A DNA stretch of 64,000 nucleotides, from positions 1 to 64,000 of the forward strand of contig JAJKFJ010022802.1 of NCBI GenBank assembly GCA_027382625.1, in the 5' to 3' direction. This stretch comes from Tetmemena sp. SeJ-2015 (Eukaryota; Ciliophora; Spirotrichea; Sporadotrichida; Oxytrichidae). Shown in pieces: positions 1 to 9,500 of this stretch (position 1 is its first letter; each line of letters begins with the position of its first letter). Both the position numbers and the translations under genes were made by a program. A model generated the notes under the pieces. The model saw only the letters and a program-made list of their open reading frames with translations, made no database searches and was not told where the DNA came from.

Positions 1-417
1 TAAAATGAGGTGAAAGGACTAAAAAGTGAGAAGGGAAATATTGAAGAAACAATCATTAAGAAAATAGTAGAGTCCTCTCAGTTAAGCTCACAAAAGGTTG
101 ATTAAGGAATTACAGAAGGGAAAAATAACTTATCTCAACTCATTCATGTTCCTTAGAGTATCATTGAAGAAATGGAATAACAAGGACTTGATTCAATAAG
201 TATACTCAGGGAAGTGGTGCAGCAATACAAGTATTTATTTAAGAAGTAAGGACAGAATTTGGGATAAACTTCAGCTCAAAATTCACAAAGATAAGAATAG
301 CAAAGCTAGATACCTCGATTATCTTAGCAAAATACAATCAGAAACAGTTCCATTCAACCTAATATAACTTTGGAAGACCAAAGAAACGCGAGTAAAATTG
401 CCTATAAAAAACAGTGA
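1..417 (+). CDS. 3' end of a glutamine-rich coiled-coil protein gene
   Basis: Frame 1 is open from the window edge to TGA at 415-417 (138 codons) when TAA/TAG are read as Gln. The product is hydrophilic, rich in Glu, Lys, Gln and Ser, and its first half looks helical or coiled-coil. The start lies outside the window. No family was recognised. The gene converges tail to tail with the kinase gene that ends at 507, leaving under 100 bp between the two stops, which is typical spacing here. Confidence 0.6.
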
Positions 418-506
418 TCAAGTATTTTTATTTAAAATAGCATTTTCAGATAATATTTCGCTTACTTCCTAAAAATGTGAAGATATGTAAATAAGGCAGA
501 TTAAAA

Positions 507-2352
507 TCATACTCCTGTTGGCAGAGTTTTTTTCCATGCTGCATATGTATCCTTAAAAATTTATTAAGCAGGAACTTGCGCTTTTAGCTTTGTACACATG
601 AGATAAGTTCCCATAATTTTTCTATGAAGAGAATAAATCTCCTTAGGAGGCGGAGTTAGTCTATGTTTAGACATTTCTGGCACGACCTCATAAATATTCT
701 TTGTAATTCCCTAGTTTCCAAAGTCATATAGTCCATCTGAATGTCTAAATGGCTCTGCAATTGCGAGTGCTCCTTTGAAAAAAATAATTGATAATAATTT
801 GTAGTGTGCAATTAGCATTTCTTTGTTTTCATCTCCAGTAAGGAATTTTAGTTTGAGTGAGTTCTCCATAACTTCATCTTTGTTTTAAGTATAAGCTCCA
901 TGAATGATTCCCATATACCCATCTAAGAAGTGGTTATCAAAGTCTCTTCCAGATCCAAAATCCAAAAGATGAAGACGCTATCGTTGGAGATCATATAGGA
1001 AATTAGCTGGATTTGGATCGGTTTGCATAATTTTCCATTCAAAGAGCTCTTTAAAGCACAACTTTAACATGAGAGACCCGACTCTGTTCCTCACATGCTA
1101 GGGCTGATCATGCAAAGTATCAATTTCTACTCCATCGATGAACTCAGTACATAGAACATGCTTAGTCACTAGATTATCTATTACCTTTGGGCAATAATAA
1201 TCTTTAGGGTACTCTTGTAATCTATCATAGTAAGCCCTTTGATATCTTGCCTCTCTATTATAATCAGTTTCCCATTTCAGTTCGGTTCTTGTAGAGTCAA
1301 TTATAACATTCTCTGTGTATTTTTTAACGTTAAACATTTTAACTAATCTAAGAATAGACCTCTCGGGGCTCCAAATATAGTGATAAGCCTCTTAAAGTTG
1401 TTTAAATCTGAATCTATGCTATCAGAGACACCGTTATATTATATTTTCAAGGCGACTCTCATTCCATTCTTCAAGATAGCTTCGTGTACTTGGCCTACAC
1501 TAGCAGCAGCAAATGGGAATAGATTTATTTCTCTGAAATTCTTTTGCCAGTCGGTGCCTAACTCTTTTTCTAGGATCTTAATTACCTGCTTAACTGGCAT
1601 TATATCAGCCTCAGACCTTGCTTTTTCCATAGCATCTCTTATTACAGAAGGAACTACAGACTCTTCAGAGGTACTTAACAGTTGCCCAATTTTTAGTACG
1701 GCCCCTCTCATCTTTCTAAATGTCTTTTATAGCTTATCTGCGTTGTTAGCGTTGGCAGCGTATTTCTTAATTCCTGTAAGATTATTGAGTCCATCATCCT
1801 AGGAGAATCCCAACTTTTATTTGACAGCTTCAGCCATAGTGCCTGTAATAAGTTGAACTCCTAATAAACTAAATTAAAGAGCTCTAGCAGCGGAGCTTGC
1901 TGGAACGTATCTCTCTTAAGCATTGAATTTGGGTCTGTCTTGTTTCATAAAGAAGGGCTATAATAATTGAATTTAACTAATCTTACAGTGCTATCATCAT
2001 CTTAAGCTTTTGTATTTTGTTGCTAACTCTTACCGAAAGAGCTTTCTCCAAATTCTTCCACAACCTTTTTCTCTTCCTTCTGCTATTAAAGCTTCAACAC
2101 TCGGAATTTCAATTGCTTGTATAGGAGGTTAAGGTTGAGCCTGCTATCTTATGTCTTTTATTAAGCTTATTGCTTTGCTAATTCTTCTTCTTATTTGAAC
2201 TTTAAATAAGTTTGGTTCTCACTTATCTTGGCCTAAAGAACCATTTCTTGAACTTTATTTGGTATAATTGTTGGTTCTACTTTTTGTTCGGGATCAGGGT
2301 TTGCTTAGCTTTCACTCTCGAAATCAAAGTCTTCAGTTTATCTGCCATTCAT
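507..2352 (-). CDS. ABC1/COQ8 (ADCK) family atypical kinase, three germline segments
   Basis: UbiB/ABC1/ADCK family protein. Relatives act as ATPase or kinase-like factors in mitochondrial ubiquinone biosynthesis; that role is inferred from the family. Starting at ATG 2352, the encoded protein has a long acidic Q-rich leader, then the family signature KxGQ (GAVLKIGQ), the AAASVGQVH motif replacing the usual P-loop, the VALKIQY lysine motif, [12 protein letters not shown], the catalytic-loop equivalent [10 protein letters not shown] and [10 protein letters not shown]. The stop is TGA at 507-509. Two IESs interrupt it: 44 bp (pointer ATTGAATTT at 1922 and 1966) and 17 bp (pointer ATTTT at 1319 and 1336). 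Removing both gives exactly 595 codons including the stop. The family call is firm; which ADCK subgroup is not resolved. Confidence 0.88.
1319..1340. other. IES, 17 bp, pointer ATTTT (COQ8-like gene)
   Basis: ATTTT is repeated at 1319-1323 and 1336-1340. Removal of 17 bp joins GLFLDQLK to YTENVIID in frame. Without removal, the upstream frame runs into a stop. Confidence 0.75.
1922..1974. other. IES, 44 bp, 9-bp pointer ATTGAATTT (COQ8-like gene)
   Basis: ATTGAATTT occurs at 1922-1930 and 1966-1974. Deleting one copy plus the 35 bp between them joins the leader reading frame to the conserved NAQERYVP.. region in frame. Unspliced, the leader frame hits TGA within the segment. Confidence 0.88.
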
Positions 2353-2788
2353 TTATACTCTTTATTGCTCAGTCAGTTACCTCTATAGTATAATTCTTCG
2401 TTGAAGATAAAGATATACTATATAATTGAAATGTTGAGTTGGCAGTGATGCAGAGTGAGAGTGAATAATATATACTCCTCTCAGTATGCCTGCCATATCA
2501 GAAATAAACTAGGACGACTTGTTATATGCCAGGCCATAAAGTGATTAATATTTTAGTTTATAAATTTAAATTTGAGGCTATAAATAAATGATAAGGAGTC
2601 TATTTCTAATGAGAACCCAATAATAGTTTATAGTGTAATTCCTTGTTAAAATAGAACAAACTGGACATAATTTTATAGTTTAGATGCAAGATAGGCTTCG
2701 GAAAGTAGTTTTAATTATAAGTATGATGCAATTTAATAAGCCTTTTTGAAGAAGATAATTCTTATCTACTACTTTTTTCTAGACATTT
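2353..2788. other. Intergenic spacer
   Basis: AT-rich, no open frame with coding character. It separates the start of the COQ8-like gene from the end of the TTLL gene, so it should hold the promoter of the first and the 3' end of the second. Somatic chromosome ends (telomere-addition sites) would be expected here, but no telomeric repeat is visible. Confidence 0.5.
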
Positions 2789-5700
2789 TCAAACATTGAC
2801 CGTAAATACCCTCTTGTAATGCTTGTTAATTATTTGCTAGCTCTGTTAGCCTCCTCTAATGTACGCCCACAGTAAGTGATTATAATAGCGTTGAACTTCG
2901 AAAAACTTAGAATAGTAATCTACATTTGCTGCAAGAGGGAAGACCCTTGAAAAAGAACCTTTTCTTGAAAACTCTTCCTCGTGATCCATTAGCATCGACA
3001 TTTCATCCGCTGTTATGTTTTCCTCTCCAGACAATACTCTAAGTCCTTCCAAGTCTTCCAATGTCATGCTTTTAAGTTCCTCTAAAATATGATTAACGAT
3101 ATATCAAAATTTCTTACTTGTATTTCTCTTGTCTTCCTCTGGTCCTGAGTGAACCTTTTTCTTATCGTAGCCTCTTATTCCGATCAATGTGAGCACATCG
3201 CAAATAAGCATAGTCTTGATAATCTTATCGAAGGGAGAGGAGCTACTTAGAGAAGGCAGCACATTTACTTCGAGTAGCCAAGGCTTCAAGTTTTTATCGA
3301 TTAGGACATCAAAGCCATAGAGTTCGAAGCAAGTATTCCGAGATCCAGGCGCCTTATTTAAATTTCCAACAATATGAGGCTCAACACTAATGAGAGTTTT
3401 CACTATAACATCCTTTACTTGCGCGAAAACGTAGTCGAAATTTATGTTCCTTTGCTCATAAGCTTTTCTTAGTGCTTTAAAGCTCCATTTGCTTGTGTTT
3501 TCTTCCTCATTTCCATCGTTTTTATTCGACTTAAAGTTCTCAGAACGCTTATTCACAGAAAAGTTGGTCAAATGTATAAAGCGCTTCTTGAGATCGTTGG
3601 ATTTAAAGTGTATTTCTCTGTAGCGAATCTAACAAGTCCATCATTATAAACATAGATTCGTAGTGGATCATAGCAAGAAACGAGGACATACACTCTTAGA
3701 TCATACTTAAAGCCATTTATAAGATGGGGCTTGCAAACATACTTTGAAGCTAGATAACCTTCTCTTCTTAAGATCTTAGTTTTCTTGCCAATAACTTTTA
3801 TACCTCTACCGCAACTTGAAGCAACGGGTTTAAGAATATAGAGAACATTTGCTTCCTCAGCTTCTCTATCTTAAACGAATCTATTATAGTCCTCTGGGAA
3901 TAAGTAAGTGATGGGTGTTATATCATACTCTCTTCCAAACTTTTATTTAAGGCGGTACATATTTTTCCAGAGGAGATCTTTCCTGCCAAGTTAGATAGAT
4001 CCTGGGTAATGATTCACTTTTTAGTACTTGTTGAATTCTCTAATCTCCTCATACTTTGTATAACCTGTCCATAGAACATTCCAATAATTACTATTCTCAA
4101 TCATTTAGAAACCCCCATTTTTGAATGAGTTTACAACTGCATTATAGATATGAGTGGAATCATTTATCCTAAAGGCCATAAACAGATACTCGATTTCATT
4201 TTTGTGATATGTACGGATCCTTTCACAATCTCTACTCGATTTACAGTATTTTGGATATTAGAAGAAAGCTGTTGGAGGCCTTTTGTCGAAAATAGATTTC
4301 AAGAAGCTTACTTAATCAGCATGAGGTTTAAACACTGAATAGGGGAGTCTGCCTTTCTCTTTCTTTATGAAAGTATGGCAGAGTGGATTATTTTGCAAGA
4401 AGTTAGCTACTTTTTCGATAGGAGAGATATCACTATTCAATAATAATAAAGGAGTGAATATAATTCAAGTGCTCAAGGTTGAAAAGCAAATTATTTGACA
4501 CAAAATTGCTTTTCTTAGAAGCAGATGAGTCCTTTCTTCTTAATTAGTGAGACGAATCGCTTTCTAATCTCTAATTTCTTACATTAGGGTTATTAAGTGA
4601 TCTATCTCTTTCTCTTTTTGCTCTGCCAGCCCCTCCATAGTCACCCACTCCATTTATCTAATCTTAATACTTCCTTCTTTCATTTTCCTCATCAAAGTCT
4701 GAGGCATCACTACCCTGATAATCTAGATCTATTGACAAATCACTAGGTAAACTTTCTTCAAGGTCTCCAAAATCCTGATCTGCTCCTATGTTATCTTCAA
4801 TATGAGCTTATAAATGAGAGATGTCGATATCATTGTTGAGCTACTAATTAGGAGTATTCTGACCTAATTGATTTTATGATGAGTATGGAATTTAAGTACT
4901 GCTTGGAATCATAAGATTACCACTTTGCTTTCTTGATGCTGAGTTGCTGTTTATGTAAGAGTTATTCACTCCAGAGTACTTGTCCTCATCATTCTTTATT
5001 AAAGATAATTTATAAGATATCATAAGGGTTTCTATTTGCTTAACCCCTCATCATATTTGACCTTTGGCTCTGCTAATCATAAGCGGAGCTTTTATAATGC
5101 TGCTACTATTGAAAATGTATAGTAAATAGCAAATATCATTTTCAATACATGCAATATAAATATTGAACTAAAGCTTGCTGCTCCATCAACTGCCTTGATC
5201 TAGAATTTTCTTCATCCACCTTATAAATGTCTGATCCCTATTGAAAATTATTACTCTTATTAACTTACAACTTTCATCTTCTATAAATATAGAGGGAGGT
5301 TCTGTTGCTGTGCTGGATTCTGAGATGAGTCCCTTCTTTTAGATGAGAATTCTTCTTTCATCTCTACATCAAGTGTGTTCATTCTTGGTATGTTTGATGC
5401 TTATAGACTCCCCAAAGCTTTTTAGTTTATCAAAGGTACTTGCTATTTGGAATTTTAGTTGAAATTATCATATGGCTTCATTTCTCCACTATTAAAATTG
5501 AACTAATATCTAACTAAATCAACATTTTACAACTTGTTTTACTAATGAGAGGTAGTACATTAGAAGTATAGTTGACTGTTCCTGCACCTGATATGGTCCC
5601 TCCTATGACTGACTTATTTTTAGGCTGCATTTCATATGGCACGTTATGAATCTCATCTCTCGAGCTCTCAATTTTGTAGCTCACTCCATTACCACCGCTC

Positions 5701-6423
5701 ATGACGCTTTACGGACTAATACCTGCTATTTGTTGTCCAACACCTCTCACACTATTCATTTGTTCTCTCTTTCTTGTCGAACTACCTACCCCAACCTGAT
5801 TATTGATAGACTGATTTAGTGAATGATTAGCGCTCTATGGTAATGGTCCCTGGTTTTGAGTATTAATTTGAGGTAACTAATATTAGTTGATGTTTGCCAT
5901 GTAATCATTTTAACTTTAACTAAATGATAATAATTATAAACAGCGAGTTTCATTGTAGCCATTCTAATTCTGGTATGGATTATTGATCTAAGATTATCCA
6001 ATAGTGTTTGCGCCAGTGTATGGCTATAGGTAATGTTGTTGCTAAGACTAGTTATACTTGCTAGGTGATTTGTAGTTGAGTTGACTTTAAGCGCTATTGT
6101 ATTAAGAATAGATGTTATCTTAACCTACATTCCCTCCAACGCCAGCATGTTGATTAATATTATAAGAAATTTCAAAATCTTATAAGTTGACTGTTTTGAG
6201 CAAGAGTGCTTTATCGTTGAATAAAGTTGCTCACATTTTAAGCCATTTAACTGGCCTGCAAAGCTGCCTCTTCAGCCTTTTCTATCGCAGGATGTTTGTT
6301 ATTCATTAAATCACTGCTTTTATTATTTATAAATTATTACCATTCTTCAAAGAAGCTCATAATTAGATGAAGTTCATCGGCCAATAATTCTAATAAATTC
6401 GATTTAAATTATAAGAAACTCAT
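2789..6423 (-). CDS. Tubulin tyrosine ligase-like (TTLL) protein, probable polyglutamylase
   Basis: Member of the TTL/TTLL ATP-grasp family, enzymes that add glutamate, glycine or tyrosine to tubulin in axonemes and cortical microtubules. The start chosen is ATG 6423 (MSFLQFK..). A long Q/N/S-rich N-terminal half is followed by the TTL domain: NYWNVLWTGY, FPEDYNRFVQD, ILKPVASSCGRGIKVI (ATP-grasp), HLINGFKYDLRVYVLV, HLTNFSVNK, and the C-terminal CFELYGFDVLIDKNLKPWLL with LEVNVLPSL just after it. Such an E-V-N-x-x-P-S-L block is the metal/ATP site. Stop TGA at 2789-2791. At least five IESs (sizes 37, 44, 54, 31, 28) and two introns (31 and 36 nt) must be removed. A one-base discrepancy remains near 3601-3615. 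The C-terminal domain resembles the TTLL4/5 group, but exact substrate specificity is uncertain. Confidence 0.88.
3082..3117 (-). other. Spliceosomal intron, 36 nt (TTLL gene)
   Basis: Starts GTAAGA and ends TTTTAG on the minus strand. It contains an in-frame TGA. Splicing joins ..KRNT to KELKSMTLEDLEG.. in frame. Confidence 0.8.
4435..4468. other. IES, 28 bp, pointer ATTCAA (TTLL gene)
   Basis: ATTCAA at 4435-4440 and 4463-4468. Removal of 28 bp joins ..NLEHLN to SDISPIEKVANF.. just before the TTL domain. Confidence 0.78.
4988..5023. other. IES, 31 bp, pointer ATCAT (TTLL gene)
   Basis: ATCAT at 4988-4992 and 5019-5023. Removal restores ..NPYDEDKYSG.. in frame across a TGA. Confidence 0.78.
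5107..5167. other. IES, 54 bp, pointer TATTGAA, with internal hairpin (TTLL gene)
   Basis: TATTGAA at 5107-5113 and 5161-5167. The 54-bp segment contains two in-frame TGAs, and removing it gives a Gln-rich read-through. Inside, ATTGAAAATG pairs with CATTTTCAAT, so the element can fold into a hairpin. Confidence 0.8.
5238..5268 (-). other. Spliceosomal intron, 31 nt (TTLL gene)
   Basis: On the minus strand it begins GTAAGT and ends CAATAG. Removal joins KMKV to GSDIYKVDEE in frame. No pointer repeat was noticed, so intron is preferred over IES. Confidence 0.7.
5479..5527. other. IES, 44 bp, pointer CATTT (TTLL gene)
   Basis: CATTT at 5479-5483 and 5523-5527. Removal of 44 bp connects ..LISKTSCKM to KPYDNFNQN in frame. 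Confidence 0.7.
6149..6190. other. IES, 37 bp, pointer GTTGA (TTLL gene)
   Basis: GTTGA at 6149-6153 and 6186-6190. Removal of 37 bp joins ..TLAQNSQ to HAGVGGNVG.. in frame; left in place the first frame reaches TGA. Confidence 0.75.
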
Positions 6424-6531
6424 GGCTTCAGCAAATAATGTAATCTTAATTTATTTTATAATCTCTATTGTATAAAATAATGTAAGAATGCTCGAATTTA
6501 TCTCAAGTTTGATTTCTAGATAGACCTTGAA

Positions 6532-9500
6532 ATGTAGAGAGAACCTCATTTGTTTATAAAATTAATATATTTGCGAAGAAGTTCATCTCACATTTTGCGA
6601 TTATCTGAAGTGCAATTTAACAGGAATAGCTAGACTTAAATGTGCTGGCAAAAGTCTAGCTTGCATGTCTGGAATTTTATTCGACTAGCTTTTGTAATTG
6701 GAATTTTGCATCACATCGAGACAATAAATGTTACTTCAACTGCCTCTATAAATGAAAAGAAGTGGACTGTAAATACACTAGGCATGGTTATTGTTTTTCT
6801 CATAGTTGTATGGGTAATTTAATGCGGACTTTAAAGCGGGAATCAATTAGATATATAAAATTAATAAGTATATCAAAATGCTTTGCAGCCTTAAGTTTTC
6901 TGGGTGGTGCTCTTCTCACTTATTGAATTCCTGAATGAATTTATTGAACACTTTGGAAAAGGATTTTCAATGAATATTTCACTTACGGGAGATGACGCAG
7001 TTATATAGTCTGACTTCATTCATTATACAAGATATTTCTTTTTGACAGTGATTGGGATATTAGTTTTCGCTTTTATTCTGCTGATCGGAGTCGGTTGCTG
7101 CTTGGCCCAATGCTAAAACTAATTAAGTAATCTGAGATTATTATAATGTTTTAAATTATTTGCTCGCAGTATTTTCAATCTCATTCAAATAGTAATAACT
7201 CTCAAGTAGTTTCGCGACTTAGATATGTTCCTTACAGCTCTCTTTTCTATCAAGAAGGAAGGGACTGCCCTATATGCCTAAATACGTTTCAGAGCCAAGA
7301 CTTAATTGCACAGTTGGACTGCTCGCAGTATCACATATTCCATTAGCAATCAAAACCCCATAATATGTAAGAAAGTGTAAAATTAAGTTGTGTATAATTT
7401 TAATTTCTTTATGTAAAATAGCTATTAACTGGTATCACTCTAATTACTTGCAGAAATTAACTACATGGATCCATCCTATCTCAGTTTCATTTTGACTCTA
7501 AGTAAATGGATTAGTCACCTCTTATTCTATAGTAATTAGACCAGTCTCAAACTAGTCAACTCCATCGCAAAGAATGTTGAGAGTGCCAGCGCGCCACTAT
7601 AACGCTCGAGTCATTATGAAAAGTTTGTGCTTTGCAGATGTAGGAAAAGTTGAGGCAAGTGGCACGCTTGATCCTCATCGCACTTCTAGTTTCAAGATGT
7701 GCCACTATCAATTACTTAGATTTCCTAAAAATCTTCGCCCACTAAGCGACAACTTCAGTTTGGAGTGGCGCGCGAAGATCTTTCATAGATAGTTTCCTTA
7801 TCTCAAGATCTTTCCGTAGACTGTTAGCAAATCTTATCCGTTTGAAATGGAGCATACCGTACAAACTGTTGATCGAGTGAAGCGCGCGTTATAATGGACT
7901 TCACTAAGCCATTTTATTATAATAATCTGGAATATATTTACGACTAGCTGCTCAGGTGTGGGAGGGATAGCGTGAAGTTTGATGGTTGTGACGAAAGCTG
8001 CTGTTCACACCACAACACCTTCAAGTTTTGAAAGAAGAGTGTTACCAAGAAGCACGATTAATCCACATAGAAGTTTTTACGAGTAAGAAAGTAAATATAA
8101 CCTACAGAGTGCGTTACTTGCAGCGGAATCAAGCGAAGGACTCAGGCTTAGAAGCTTATGTCTTCACCTCGCTCTATCAAGCGAGAGCAGTATGTTGCGT
8201 TCCTTAAAAAGCTCAGAGAGAAAGATCACAGACGGTGAGAGCGTTCTACTCGTTGACAACCTCAGCGTACACAAGACAAAGAAGCGAAGAAGGCATTACG
8301 CTGAGTTGAACATCACTCCTGTTTTAATGTTCCATACTCGCCAGATCAACGCATTGAGTTTTACTGGAACTAGTTAAGGGACACTATAAGAAGCTGCTGT
8401 CTATCACTTGATGCATGATTAAGCTATCGTACAGAGGAAATAGTGATAGTTGTAAGAGAGTGGAAGAAGAGAGAGACAAAGTTATGTGCGAGATAAGTAG
8501 AGTAAATATTTAGGAAAAGTATTTAAGCTTAACTTTATGACTTAATCACTTTTGGTTATCTGGGAAGAAGGGATTCTTAAGAGGTTCCGTTCTCTCTTCT
8601 GTTGGGCCAGATGACCATTATCTTCCTCAATCTTCAGACACCTGCTCCCGCATCTATGGCATCTCGTCGTACTCCCTAATGTCTATAGTGATAGACGCGT
8701 TTGGCTCACCTCGATGCTTGTGTAGTTTTTGCTTCCGTGCTCTGAATTAACCTTTGCTCTCTCCTTCATTTAGTAGATGCCAGCTGCCAGGTTTCTCTAC
8801 ACAGTTAAAATCTAAAACTTACTAGAGAATAGGATACTTCTGAAGCTTGCTCAAACCATTCGTCGCTGATAACTATTCCTTGCTTCTTTGGGTCGTTTTC
8901 CTCTACTTAGAATCTCTTCCTGTGTGCATCTTCAATTATCTCTTTGAGGTACTCTTCCCGTACAGTAGCAAGGACGCCAAGAAGAAACCTTCGTTCTGCA
9001 ACTGTTGAGAGTTTTCCTTGTTAAGGAAAGGAATAAGAGCAAACCTCGATCTCCATCGCATCGTCATACATATTAGTGACGGAGATCTCAGGATAGTTTG
9101 GATCTCCATCATTTTGACATCGATTGTTTTGAGACGCTTTCTTCTCATCAGCCAGAATTGCTTGTGAGGATACGAAATCGTTGTTCCATTACAATTGTCG
9201 AAGGAAACAACGAAACCAACTAAAGATTTATTGTTACTCCATATGAAGCTTCTTACCTTGTACAGTAGAGCGTCCATCGCTCAGATTGGAAAGTGGTACC
9301 TGCTAGAGGTCTTCCTTGCTTCGGAACCTTTTGGCAAACTCTTGCGCTTCCACTCTAATCGCTTATAAACATTTAAGAGTTTCCAATCCATCTTGCTCGA
9401 GTACTTTCGTTTTTCTTATTTGAAAATCAAAGTTATTTAATTGATAAGATCCGAACGAATCTCATACGTTCTAATAACTATTAATAGGAGATCTATAGGA

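Noticed and set aside
1380..1802. 140-codon plus-strand ORF opposite the COQ8-like gene
   Set aside because: It is the antisense shadow of conserved kinase motifs on the minus strand and exists only because TAA/TAG are rare in that phase.
5698..5749. A supposed IES with pointer CTCA in the TTLL gene
   Set aside because: It came from a misread base; rechecking showed the frame is continuous there (..QQIAGISPQSVMSGGNG..).
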